Assembly (NCBI RefSeq): GCF_030519475.1
Contig: NZ_JAUMKD010000001.1
Coordinates: forward strand, 1,426,001 to 1,490,000
Length of the DNA: 64,000 bases
Origin: Micromonospora sp. C28SCA-DRY-2
Lineage (GTDB): Bacteria > Actinomycetota > Actinomycetes > Mycobacteriales > Micromonosporaceae
Direction: 5' to 3'
A model generated the notes under the pieces. It was given only the letters and a program-made list of their open reading frames with translations, was not told where the DNA came from and did no database searches. Each line of letters starts with the position of its first letter. The first letter of the stretch is position 1. Shown here piece by piece: positions 24,828-33,293 of this stretch. The position numbers and the translations under genes were made by a program.

Positions 24828-25784
24828 CTACTCCGCGGGCGGGGTGAAGCTGGACGTCCGGGTCATCCCGGCCGCCCGCCCCTTGGCCGCGATCACCAGC
24901 GCCATCTTGCGGGACGCCTCGTCGATCATCTCGTCGCCGAGCATCACCGCGCCCAGCTTGCCGCCCGCCTCCGAGGTGTAGTGCTCGTACGCGTCGAGGA
25001 TCAACTCGGCGTGGTCGTAGTCGGCCTGGGCCGGCGAGTACACCTCGTTGGCGGCGTCGATCTGGCCCGGGTGCAGCACCCACTTGCCGTCGAAGCCCAG
25101 CGCGGCCGAGCGCTTGGCCACCTCGCGGAACGCGTCCACGTCGCGGATCTGCAGGAACGGGCCGTCGATGGCCTGCTTGTCGTGCATCCGCGCGGCCATC
25201 AGGATCCGCATCAGGATGTAGTGGTACGGGTCGCCCGGGTAGTCCGGGATGAGCGCGCCCACCACGAGCGACCTCATGTTGATCGAGGCCATGAAGTCGG
25301 CCGGGCCGAAGATGATCGTCTCGACCCGGGGCGAGGCGGCGGCGATCGCGTCGACGTTGACCAGGCCGGCGGCGTTCTCGATCTGCGCCTCGATGCCGAT
25401 CCGGCCGACCTCCAGGCCGAGGGTCTTCTCCAACTGGGTGAGCGTCAGGTCGAGCCACTGCACCTGGGCCGCGTTCTGCACCTTCGGCAGCATGACGCAG
25501 TCGAGGTTGGCGCCGGCCCCCTCGACCACGTCGATGACGTCCCGGTAGGTCCACGGGGTGGTCAGGTCGTTGACCCGGACCACCCGGGTCTTGCCGGACC
25601 AGTCGCCCTCGTTGAGCGCGGCCACGATGTTCTTCCGGGCGTCCGGCTTGGCCAGCGGGGCGACCGCGTCCTCCAGGTCGAGGAAGACCTGGTCGGCCGG
25701 GAGGCCCTGGGCCTTGCCGAGCATCTTGACGCTGGAACCGGGTACCGCGAGGCAGGACCGGCGGGGGCGACCGACTGCGGCCAT
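24828..25784 (-). CDS. HpcH/HpaI-family aldolase, citrate lyase beta-like (malyl/methylmalyl-CoA lyase-like)
   Basis: A 318-residue TIM-barrel lyase: RSCLAVPGSSVKM start, VFLDLEDAVAP with Glu/Asp metal ligands, GRIGIEAQIENAAGLVNV, and IIFGPADFMASINM, then KWVLHPGQID. The family cleaves CoA esters of beta-hydroxy acids; this subgroup includes the beta-methylmalyl-CoA/malyl-CoA lyases of the ethylmalonyl-CoA pathway. ATG 25784 has AAGGAG 7 nt upstream. With the MaoC protein and acyl-CoA dehydrogenase it would form three steps of that pathway, but ccr and meaA are not in the window. Confidence 0.87.
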   Translation of the reverse strand: MAAVGRPRRSCLAVPGSSVKMLGKAQGLPADQVFLDLEDAVAPLAKPDARKNIVAALNEGDWSGKTRVVRVNDLTTPWTYRDVIDVVEGAGANLDCVMLPKVQNAAQVQWLDLTLTQLEKTLGLEVGRIGIEAQIENAAGLVNVDAIAAASPRVETIIFGPADFMASINMRSLVVGALIPDYPGDPYHYILMRILMAARMHDKQAIDGPFLQIRDVDAFREVAKRSAALGFDGKWVLHPGQIDAANEVYSPAQADYDHAELILDAYEHYTSEAGGKLGAVMLGDEMIDEASRKMALVIAAKGRAAGMTRTSSFTPPAE

Positions 25785-25890
25785 GGGTGCGCTCCTTCCA
25801 GCGTGCGGCGGGCACGCCGACGCCAGCAGACGAGAATCCGAGAACTTAACGATCCCAAAGGGCGTTGTGACGCCACGGTAACCTCGCGCC

Positions 25891-26736
25891 ATGACCGGGG
25901 TGAATGGACCTGTGGAAGATGTCACTGGGCGCCGACTCGTGGTGGTGACCGGGGCCAGCTCGGGGATCGGCCTGGCGGCGGCGGTGGACCTGGCGCGCCG
26001 CGGTGACCAGGTGGTACTGGTCGGCCGCGACCCGGCGCGGTTGCAGGCGGCGGCCGAGCAGGTCCGGGAGGCGTCCGGGGAGCGGCCCGAGCTGTTCCGG
26101 GCGGACTTCGCGGTGCTCGACGACGTACGCGGGCTGGCCGAGCGGCTGCGGGCCGCGTACGACCGGATCGACGTGCTGGCCAACAACGCGGGCGCGATCG
26201 TGCTCCAGCCGCTGACCACGGTGGACGGGTTCGAGCTGTCGATCCAGGCCAACCACCTCGCCCCGTTCCTACTCAGCAACCTGCTGCGGGACCGGATCGG
26301 CCGGATGGTGGTGACCGCCTCCGGGGCGCACCGCAGCGGCATCCTGGACCCGGAGGACCTGAACGCGCCACTGCGCCGTTACCGGGCGATGACCGCGTAC
26401 GGCACCAGCAAGCAGGCCAACATCCTGTTCACCGCCGAGGCGGCGCGGCGCTGGCCGCAGGTGCTGTCGTACTGCTTCCACCCCGGCGTGGTGCGCACCC
26501 GGTTCGGCAACGACAGCCGGTTGGTCGCGCTCGGCATGCGGATGCTGCCGTTCCGCAGCCCGGAGAAGGGGGCGGAGACGCTGGTCTGGCTGGCCAACCA
26601 GGACCCGGCCCGGCTGGTCGACGGCGGCTACTACTTCGACCGGCGGCCGCGCCGGCCGCTGCGCAAGGCCGCCGACCCGGGGTTGGCCGCCCGGCTCTGG
26701 ACGGCCAGCGCCAAGGCGGTCGGCATCGCCGAGTGA
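25891..26736 (+). CDS. Short-chain dehydrogenase/reductase (retinol dehydrogenase-like)
   Basis: A 281-residue SDR: VVVTGASSGIGLAAA at about 17-31, NNAGAIVL near residue 98, catalytic Tyr in YGTSKQANILF at about residue 170. The TSKQAN form is typical of the retinol dehydrogenase/oxidoreductase subgroup. ATG 25891 has TAACCT 6 nt upstream and is divergent from the CitE-like gene. The stop overlaps a GTG at 26733, so the downstream acetyltransferase gene may be coupled. Confidence 0.87.
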   Translation: MTGVNGPVEDVTGRRLVVVTGASSGIGLAAAVDLARRGDQVVLVGRDPARLQAAAEQVREASGERPELFRADFAVLDDVRGLAERLRAAYDRIDVLANNAGAIVLQPLTTVDGFELSIQANHLAPFLLSNLLRDRIGRMVVTASGAHRSGILDPEDLNAPLRRYRAMTAYGTSKQANILFTAEAARRWPQVLSYCFHPGVVRTRFGNDSRLVALGMRMLPFRSPEKGAETLVWLANQDPARLVDGGYYFDRRPRRPLRKAADPGLAARLWTASAKAVGIAE

Positions 26737-26759
26737 CGCAGCCTGCCATACTCCGCCGC

Positions 26760-27593
26760 ATGACGACGGGGAACGACGCCACCACCGTGCCATCGACCGG
26801 TGCCACGCCCACGCCACCGGCCGGCGCCACGCCGCCCGCTGACGCCGACGCGCGGCGGGCCGCACAGGGCGAGCCACCGGCGGCGGGTGACACGGTGACC
26901 GTGCTCGCGACGGCGGACGCGGAGTTGACCGCCCGGCTGGACCGGGAGCTGACCGCTTTCAACAACCGGGCCACCGGCGCGGACGACGAGGCGGAGCTCA
27001 ACGTCCGGGTCACCGACGCCGACGGCGAGCTGCTCGCCGGGCTGACCGGGTGGACCTGGGGCGGCTGCGCCGGGATCAGCATGGTCTGGGTGCGCGAGGA
27101 CCGCCGGGCCGAGGGCTGGGGCGGCCGGCTGCTGCGGGCGTTCGAGGCGGAGGCCGCCCGGCGGGGCTGCACCGAGGTCTCCGTCTCGTCGTTCTCGTTC
27201 CAGGCGCCGGAGTTCTACCGCCGCCACGGCTACCTCGACACCGGCCGCCGGGAGGGCATCCCGGGCGGCCACGTCGACCACCACTTCTGGAAGTCGCTGC
27301 GGACCGACCCGGCGGCCGCGCTCCGCGTCGTCGCGCTGGTCGAGTTCGCGGAGGGCGCCGTCGAGGCCGGCCAGCGGTACGAGGACGCGGTGCTCGCCCT
27401 GCTCGGCCGGCACGGCGGGCGGGTGGAGCGCCGGCAGCGCACCGGCGACGGGCGTACCGAGGTGCACCTGATCCGGTTCGACACCCGTGCGGGCTACCAC
27501 GCCTTCCTCGCCGACCCGGAGCGGGTGGCGCTGCGCGCCGGGCTCGGCGACGCCGCCCCGGACGCCCGGGTGCTGGAGGTCCAGGAGGTCTGA
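26760..27593 (+). CDS. GNAT acetyltransferase fused to a C-terminal ferredoxin-like domain
   Basis: A 277-residue protein. The N-terminal 45 residues are Pro/Ala-rich; a GNAT domain follows at about 48-185 with the acetyl-CoA site VREDRRAEGWGGRLL and the late FYRRHGYLDTG. The last 85 residues (ALVEFAEGAVEAGQRYEDAVLALL then VERRQRTGDGRTEVHLIRF) look like a DUF1330/dimeric alpha-beta barrel domain, an uncommon fusion. ATG 26760 has CATACT 7 nt upstream; GTG 26733 overlapping the SDR stop is an alternative start. Substrate unknown. Confidence 0.78.
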   Translation: MTTGNDATTVPSTGATPTPPAGATPPADADARRAAQGEPPAAGDTVTVLATADAELTARLDRELTAFNNRATGADDEAELNVRVTDADGELLAGLTGWTWGGCAGISMVWVREDRRAEGWGGRLLRAFEAEAARRGCTEVSVSSFSFQAPEFYRRHGYLDTGRREGIPGGHVDHHFWKSLRTDPAAALRVVALVEFAEGAVEAGQRYEDAVLALLGRHGGRVERRQRTGDGRTEVHLIRFDTRAGYHAFLADPERVALRAGLGDAAPDARVLEVQEV

Positions 27594-27629
27594 CCGGCCG
27601 CGGCGGGCCCCTGACCGCCACGACCGGGG

Positions 27630-29879
27630 CTACTCGCTCAGGTGCACCGGGACGCTGGTGACCACCACCGCCGGCAGCGGCCGCAGGGCGGAGCGCAGCC
27701 GCTGCTCGGTGCGGCTGTGCAGCGGCCGGTGCCAGCGGCTGCGGACCACCACCTCGGGCACGATCACGGTCAGCACCAGGTCGGCCCGGCCGGCGTGCAG
27801 CGCCTCCAGGTAGTGCGCGAGCGGCCCGATCACCGCCCGGTACGGCGAGACGATCGTCTCCAGCCGGACGTGGTCGCCCCAGATCCGCCACTGCTCGCGG
27901 AACCGGTCCGCCTCCGGCTCCTCGGGGGCGATGTGCACGGCCAGGGTGGGCTGGCCGAGCGAGGCCGCGTACGCCAGCGCCCGCAGCGAGGCCCGGTTCA
28001 GCCGGGCGACCGGCACCACCACCAGGTGCCGTACCTGCTGGGGCAGTTCCTCGCCCTCGGGCGGCGCCGGGCCGGCGGCCGGCGGCGGGGCCGGCACCAC
28101 CGGGGGCGCGGGCGCCGGGCCGGCCGGTGGCGGGTGCAGCGCCAGCGACCGGTGCAGCAGCGCGTAGTGCCGGTGGATCGCCGTGCCGAGCAGCACCAGC
28201 AGCGGCACGGCGAGCACCACCACCCAGGCGCCCTCGGTGAACTTGGTGGCCGCGGCGGTGACCAGCACCAGCCCGGAGAGCACCGCGCCGACCGCGTTGA
28301 CAGTCGCCCGCCGGAGCCAGCCCGGCCCGCGCCGGCGTCGCCAGTGGACCACCATCCCCGCCTGGGAGAGGGTGAACGCCAGGAACACCCCGACCGCGTA
28401 GAGCGGGATCAGCGACTCGGTGTGCCCGCGGAAGGCCACCAGCACGGCCGCCGCCGCGACGGCCAGCGCGACCAGTCCGTCGCTGAACGCCAGCCGGTCC
28501 CCCATGTGCAGGAACCGGCGGGGGGCGTGGTCCGCCCGGGCCATGAAGAACAGCAGCCGGGGAAAGCCGTTGAAGGCGGTGTTCGCGGCGAGCAGCAGGA
28601 TCAGCGCGGTGGCCGCCTGGACCAGCCCGTACCAGGGGCCGGTCGGGAAGGTGACCCGGGCGAGCTGGGAGAGCAGGGTCGCCTCCGGGGTGGGCACCAC
28701 GCCGGTCAGGTGGACCAGCCCGGTCAGGCCGGTGAAGAGCAGCACCAGCATGGCCACCATCCAGCCGAGCGTGATGCGGGCGTTGCGCCACTCGGGCGGC
28801 CGGAACACCGGGACCGCGTTCGACACCGCCTCGATGCCGGTCATCGACACCGCGCCCGAGGAGAACGCCCGCAGCACCAGCAGCAGCCCCAGTCCCTCGA
28901 CCGCCGGCACCGGCGGCGGTGGGACCGGCGCGAACCCGCCCCCGGCCGCGCGGGCGTAGCCGACCGCGAGCAGGGCCAGCAGCGCGACCACGAAGGCGTA
29001 CGTGGGCAGCACGAACAGGTTCCCGGCGGTACGCACGCCGCGCAGGTTGCCGGCGAGCAGCAGGGCGATGGTGAGCACCCCGAGCGGCACGGTCCACCCG
29101 GCCAGCCCGGGCAGCGCCGAGGTGACCGCGTGCACCCCGGCGGCCACCGACACCGCCACGGTGAGCACGTAGTCGACCATCAGGCCGGCGGCGGCGGCGA
29201 GCCCGGCCCGCGGCCCGAAGTTGTCCCCGGCCACCACGTAGGAGCCCGCGCCGTGCGGGTAGGCGACCACTGTCTGCCGGTACGACACGCCGACCGCCAC
29301 CATGAGCACCGCCAGTGCGGCGGCCAGCGGCAGCGACAGCTCCAGCGCCCCGCTGCCGGCGAGCAGCAGCACGGCGAGCATCGCCTCCGGCCCGTATGCG
29401 ACCGAGCTGAGCAGGTCGGAGGAGAGCACGGGCAGGGCGACCAGCTTGCGCATCCGCTCGTAGAGGACCGCCGAGCTGCTCAGTGGCGGCCCGAGCAGGG
29501 CGCGCCGGAGCCGGGTGACGGTACGGCCGAACCGGGAGCCGGGCAGGTTGGCCGGCTCGGTGGCGACCAGTTCGTCCGGCTCGCCGACCCGGAACATGGC
29601 GATCGGGGCGAGCCGCCCGAACCGGCTCGGCTCGGGCTGGCCACCGGCGCGGCGCAGGCTGGGGTCGACCGGGAGCGCGTCGGTGCCGGGTGCGCGATCC
29701 CGCCGGGCCGCCCGCCACTGGTCGCCGATCCGGCGCAGCGCCGCCAACTCCTCCGGCGCCAGCGGCGGGAACTCGGCCGAGGGCGTGACCAGGGTGCCCT
29801 CCGCGCCGTCGCGCTCGCCGGCTCCGGAGCCGTCCGCCCCGCCGCCCGCCCTCGTCCCGCCCACCCCTCGCACTGTCAC
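27630..29879 (-). CDS. APC-superfamily permease, KimA/YdaO-like potassium transporter
   Basis: A protein of about 749 residues with an N-terminal soluble stretch of about 130 residues, at least twelve membrane helices (about 150-620) and a C-terminal cytoplasmic domain with a Pro-rich linker. The helix 1 region LPVLSSDLLSSVAYGPE and YRQTVVAYPHGAGSYVVA, GLMVDYVLTVAVSVAAG resemble B. subtilis KimA, an APC-fold K+/H+ importer controlled by c-di-AMP through its C-terminal domain. Substrate is therefore inferred as K+, though amino acid transport cannot be excluded. The start is uncertain: several GTG codons (29879, 29873, 29864) fit and none has a clear ribosome site. Confidence 0.82.
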   Translation of the reverse strand: MTVRGVGGTRAGGGADGSGAGERDGAEGTLVTPSAEFPPLAPEELAALRRIGDQWRAARRDRAPGTDALPVDPSLRRAGGQPEPSRFGRLAPIAMFRVGEPDELVATEPANLPGSRFGRTVTRLRRALLGPPLSSSAVLYERMRKLVALPVLSSDLLSSVAYGPEAMLAVLLLAGSGALELSLPLAAALAVLMVAVGVSYRQTVVAYPHGAGSYVVAGDNFGPRAGLAAAAGLMVDYVLTVAVSVAAGVHAVTSALPGLAGWTVPLGVLTIALLLAGNLRGVRTAGNLFVLPTYAFVVALLALLAVGYARAAGGGFAPVPPPPVPAVEGLGLLLVLRAFSSGAVSMTGIEAVSNAVPVFRPPEWRNARITLGWMVAMLVLLFTGLTGLVHLTGVVPTPEATLLSQLARVTFPTGPWYGLVQAATALILLLAANTAFNGFPRLLFFMARADHAPRRFLHMGDRLAFSDGLVALAVAAAAVLVAFRGHTESLIPLYAVGVFLAFTLSQAGMVVHWRRRRGPGWLRRATVNAVGAVLSGLVLVTAAATKFTEGAWVVVLAVPLLVLLGTAIHRHYALLHRSLALHPPPAGPAPAPPVVPAPPPAAGPAPPEGEELPQQVRHLVVVPVARLNRASLRALAYAASLGQPTLAVHIAPEEPEADRFREQWRIWGDHVRLETIVSPYRAVIGPLAHYLEALHAGRADLVLTVIVPEVVVRSRWHRPLHSRTEQRLRSALRPLPAVVVTSVPVHLSE

Positions 29880-29976
29880 GGAAAGCGCGGCCCACGGTGG
29901 CGGAATGCGGACTCTTCGCGGAAGACTGCGCCCGGCGCGGGTCGCGGCGACGGACGGTGCCGTCCGGGGTGGTGGG

Positions 29977-30933
29977 TCAGTCGGACAGCGGGGTGGCGTC
30001 GGCCGGGACGGTGGTGGGGACGGGCGGGGTGCGGCGGGCGCGGGCACCGCCCAGCACCACCACCGCGACGCCGACGAGCAGCAGCGCGAGCCCGGGCAGT
30101 GCGGTGGCCCGGGGCAGTTGCCCCAGCCAGGCCCAGCCGATCAGCGCCGCGCCCGGGGCCTCCAGCAGGATCAGCACGCTGATCGTGGTGGCCGAGACCC
30201 GGCGCAGCGCGTAGTTGAACATCGAGTGGCCGAGCAGTTGGGCGCCGGCCACCAGGGCCAGGATCGCCAGCCAGGTGCCGGTGTCGAAGCCGCCCAGCGG
30301 CAGCCCGCCGGCCAGGCAGAGCACCAGCAGGATCAGGGTGCAGACGCCGTAGCAGACGGTGGTGTACGTGGTGGTGCTGACCGTGGCCCGGGCCCGCTCG
30401 CCGAACGCGGTGTAGACCGCGGCGAACAGGCCGCCGGCCACCGCGAGCAGGTCACCGGCGAAGGCCCGGCCGGAGAGGGCGAAGTCCGCCCCGCTGGCCA
30501 GTACCGCCCCGCCGACCGCCACCCCGATCCCCACCCAGACCACCCGCGGCAGCCGCTTGCCCTGCCCGCGGGCGATCAGCCCCTGCCAGACCGGCTGGGT
30601 GGCGCCCAGCGCGGTCGCCGCTGCCACCGAGGTGAGCTGGGCGCTCGGCATCCAGGTGGCGAAGTGCGCGGCCAGGGCGACGCCGGAGAGCACGCAGGCC
30701 CAACCCGCCCGCCGCCCCGCCCCGACGGTCAGCGACCGTAGTTCGGCCCGGCGGCGGGTCAGCGCGACCGGGCCAAGGACGGCGACCGAGAGCAGGTTGC
30801 GCCAGAACGCGACCGCCAGCGCGGGCGCGGCCGCGAACGCGATCAGCGGCGCGGACGACGACACGGCGACCACGGCGAGGGTGAGCGCCCCGGTGGTCAG
30901 CGGGTCGAGGGGCGGGCGGTGTTCGGACGGCAC
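29977..30933 (-). CDS. EamA-family (DMT) transporter
   Basis: A 318-residue ten-helix DMT superfamily transporter made of two EamA repeats. The first repeat includes FWRNLLSVAVLGPVAL and LGATQPVWQGLIARG; the second includes YTTVCYGVCTLILLV, GHSMFNYALRRVSATTISVLILLE. It probably exports a small metabolite; substrate not predictable. GTG 30933 is preferred to TTG 30942 because GAGGAT lies 8 nt upstream. Monocistronic. Confidence 0.88.
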   Translation of the reverse strand: MPSEHRPPLDPLTTGALTLAVVAVSSSAPLIAFAAAPALAVAFWRNLLSVAVLGPVALTRRRAELRSLTVGAGRRAGWACVLSGVALAAHFATWMPSAQLTSVAAATALGATQPVWQGLIARGQGKRLPRVVWVGIGVAVGGAVLASGADFALSGRAFAGDLLAVAGGLFAAVYTAFGERARATVSTTTYTTVCYGVCTLILLVLCLAGGLPLGGFDTGTWLAILALVAGAQLLGHSMFNYALRRVSATTISVLILLEAPGAALIGWAWLGQLPRATALPGLALLLVGVAVVVLGGARARRTPPVPTTVPADATPLSD

Positions 30934-31038
30934 GGGGAGCAATCCTCACACGATCCGGGACACCACGGACCGTCATCACTCGGTTACGATCATGCGCGTC
31001 CGCCGGCGACCCCCTCGACCGCCCGGAGGCGTTCCCCC

Positions 31039-31734
31039 ATGCCCACGTACCAGGCGGTGCTCTTCGACTTCTTCGGCACGCTCACCCGCTCGGTGCAGCG
31101 CGGCGCGGCCCACCGGTGCACCGCCGAGCTGCTCGGCTGCCCGGCCGACACGCTGGTCGAGGTGCTGGACCGCAGCTTCTACCAGCGGGCCAGCGGGCGG
31201 TTCGGCAGCGCCGAGGCCACCCTGCGCTGGGTCTGCGAGCAGGCCGGCGTACACCCGTCGGACGGTGCGGTGCGGGCCGCGGTGGCCTCCCGGCACCGGG
31301 CGGTACGCGCGGACACCCGGCTGCGCGACGACGCCGCGGCGGTGCTCGCCGCGCTGCGCGAGCGGGGACTGCGCACCGGCCTGATCAGCGACTGCACCCA
31401 CGAACTGCCGGCGTTCCTGCCGCAACTGGCGATCGCCCCGCTGCTCGACGTGCGGGTCTTCTCGGTGCAGGTCGGCCGCTGCAAGCCGGACCCGGCGCTC
31501 TATCTGGCGGCGTGCCACCGGCTCGGGCTGACCCCGGCGGACTGCCTCTACGTCGGCGACGGCGACAGCCAGGAGCTGACCGGGGCGGAACGGGCCGGCA
31601 TGACGGCGGTGCGGCTGGCCGCCCCGGATCTGGCCGGGCACCTGGTGTTCAACGCCGACACCTGGGACGGGCCGGTGCTGCGCTCGCTGAGCGAGGTGCT
31701 CGACCTGGTCGACCCGGCGGCGGTGCCGGCGTGA
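31039..31734 (+). CDS. HAD-family hydrolase
   Basis: A 231-residue HAD phosphatase-like protein: motif I LFDFFGTLT (residues 8-16; nucleophile D10), motif II LISDCTHEL, motif III Lys in GRCKPDPALY, motif IV YVGDGDSQEL. The cap is C1 type, helical. FFGT-type motif I often occurs in actinobacterial HAD proteins of unknown substrate. ATG 31039 has GGAGG 9 nt upstream. Divergent from the EamA gene. Confidence 0.9.
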   Translation: MPTYQAVLFDFFGTLTRSVQRGAAHRCTAELLGCPADTLVEVLDRSFYQRASGRFGSAEATLRWVCEQAGVHPSDGAVRAAVASRHRAVRADTRLRDDAAAVLAALRERGLRTGLISDCTHELPAFLPQLAIAPLLDVRVFSVQVGRCKPDPALYLAACHRLGLTPADCLYVGDGDSQELTGAERAGMTAVRLAAPDLAGHLVFNADTWDGPVLRSLSEVLDLVDPAAVPA

Positions 31735-31845
31735 CCGCGCCGGCGGTCGGCCGGGTCGGATCGCCGGGCCGGGCGGTCCGGCCGGGCCCGTTCGTCGGAG
31801 CGTCGGGCCGGGTCCGGTTCGTCGCGTCGTCGGGGTGGGGTGCGG

Positions 31846-32358
31846 TCAGCGGCGGCGGACCCGGTGCAGCCGGAACGGCTTGCGGGTGGCCCGGACCACC
31901 GTCGCCGGTCGGGGCTCCTCGGCCAGCGACCCGTCGGGCAGCCCGGCCCCGGCGACCGGCTCCCCGGCCGGGACCAGGCGGACCAGCGCGCAGCCCTCGG
32001 CGGCCCAGCGGGCGACCTGGTCGGCGGCGCTGCCCCGGCCGTTCAGCCGTTTGCCGGCGACCAGCGGGGCGGCGGTCTCCCAGGTCTCGCTGCCCGGCGC
32101 CACCCGTTCCACCCGCGCCGGCCAGGTGACGATCCGGCCGCCGTGGTCGCCGCGCAGCGTCACCCGCGCCTCGGTCGCCTCGGCCAGCCCGGGCGCGGAC
32201 TGCTCGCCCGGCCCGGTCACCACGAAGAGCGCGCCCTCCAGTGTCACGCACCAGAGCGCCAGCGCTGGGCCACCGGGCACGGCGACCCACGCCACCGCGG
32301 CCTTCTTCATCGCCTCGTCGACCAGGGGCGTGCTGCTGCGCTCGGGCTCGTCGCTCAC
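31846..32358 (-). CDS. Pyridoxamine 5'-phosphate oxidase-like fold protein
   Basis: A 170-residue protein: LVDEAMKKAAVAWVAV, then PALALWCVTLEGALFVVTGPGEQ and RVTLRGDHGGRIVTWPARVERV, which resemble the split-barrel flavin-binding fold of actinobacterial PNPOx-like proteins. Catalytic function not established; flavin or heme binding would need testing. GTG 32358 follows GGGAGG by 8 nt. It is probably co-transcribed with the PhzF gene just upstream (32-nt gap). Confidence 0.72.
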   Translation of the reverse strand: MSDEPERSSTPLVDEAMKKAAVAWVAVPGGPALALWCVTLEGALFVVTGPGEQSAPGLAEATEARVTLRGDHGGRIVTWPARVERVAPGSETWETAAPLVAGKRLNGRGSAADQVARWAAEGCALVRLVPAGEPVAGAGLPDGSLAEEPRPATVVRATRKPFRLHRVRRR

Positions 32359-32390
32359 TCCGGCATCCTCCCGTAACCGGGCCGTCGGCG

Positions 32391-33260
32391 TCAGCCGACG
32401 AACGGCGGCACCATGATCTCGCCCCGGGCCACCGGCATCACCTGACCCGAGACGGTGGCGCCGACCGCCGCGCCGCCGGCGGCCGTCACCGTGCAGGCCA
32501 GCGCGGACGGCCGCTTGATCTCGACCCCCTGCACCACGTCGTACGACGAGCGGCCGTCGCCGGGCAGCAGGCCGCTGGCGACCAGCCAGACCCCGAGCCC
32601 GAGCGCGGCCGACCCGGTGGCCGGGTCCTCCGGCACGCCGAGCCCCGGAACGAAGACCCGGGCGTGCGCGGTTTGCGCGTCGGCGTCCCAGGAGAAGACG
32701 CTGACGTGCTCCACGCCGTACCGCTGTGCCGCCGCCGCGTTCACCCGCGCGCGGGCCACCGCGTCCGGTCGCACCGGCAGGTAGGGGAACTCCAGGCCGC
32801 AGCCGGCCACCCGGGGCGCCGGGCCGACGTGGTCGTCCGCGTTCAGGCCGGCCATCTCCAGCAGCGGCTCCGGGTCCAGCTCGGGGCCGAGGGTGGGGGT
32901 GCCGCCGGTGAGCGTGGCCCCGGTCGCGGTCACCTCGATCGGCAGCACGCCGGCGCCGCACTCCTGGGTGACCTGCCCCACACCGAACATGCCCCGGCGG
33001 CTGGCCGTCACCGCCGCGCCGACGCTCGGGTGCCCGGCGAACGGCAGTTCCTCCGCCGGGGTGAAGATCCGCGCCCGGTAGGTCGCGCCGACCTGGGTGG
33101 GCGGGAGCACGAACACCGTCTCGGACAGGTTGAACTCCAGCGCGAGCGCCTGCATCTGTTCGGTGGCCAGCCCTTCGGCGCCGAACACGACGGCCAGCGG
33201 GTTGCCGGCGAAGGGACGGTCGGTGAAGACGTCCACGATCTCGTAGGCCAAGGTCGACAT
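32391..33260 (-). CDS. PhzF-family isomerase/epimerase
   Basis: A 289-residue PhzF protein: YEIVDVFTDRPFAGNPLAVV start, FNLSETVFVLPP with the active-site Glu, FTPAEELPFAGHPSVGAA, and a C-terminal EDPATGSAALGLGVWL. The family catalyses isomerisation in phenazine synthesis, but most members have unknown substrates. ATG 33260 has TAGTGT 8 nt upstream (leaderless type). It is divergent from the MgtE-like gene with only 33 nt between the starts, so promoters must overlap. Confidence 0.9.
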   Translation of the reverse strand: MSTLAYEIVDVFTDRPFAGNPLAVVFGAEGLATEQMQALALEFNLSETVFVLPPTQVGATYRARIFTPAEELPFAGHPSVGAAVTASRRGMFGVGQVTQECGAGVLPIEVTATGATLTGGTPTLGPELDPEPLLEMAGLNADDHVGPAPRVAGCGLEFPYLPVRPDAVARARVNAAAAQRYGVEHVSVFSWDADAQTAHARVFVPGLGVPEDPATGSAALGLGVWLVASGLLPGDGRSSYDVVQGVEIKRPSALACTVTAAGGAAVGATVSGQVMPVARGEIMVPPFVG

Positions 33261-33293
33261 GTTGATAAACACTAGGCGCTTAGGCTGGTGCCC
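33261..33293. promoter_or_regulatory. Compact divergent promoter region (two leaderless starts)
   Basis: Only 33 nt separate the divergent PhzF and MgtE-like starts. TAGGCT (33281-33286) serves the plus gene 7 nt before GTG 33294; TAGTGT on the minus strand lies 8 nt before ATG 33260. Each gene's -35 region must fall inside the other gene or its promoter. Confidence 0.6.

Noticed and set aside
26733..26759. GTG start of the acetyltransferase overlapping the SDR stop
   Set aside because: Possible by translational coupling, but the ATG at 26760 has a better promoter hexamer; kept as alternative.
27076..29895. Very long open frame (939 codons) on the minus strand overlapping the permease and acetyltransferase
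   Set aside because: Low-complexity Arg/Gly/Pro shadow in another frame of the real permease gene; the domain-bearing frames explain the codon bias.
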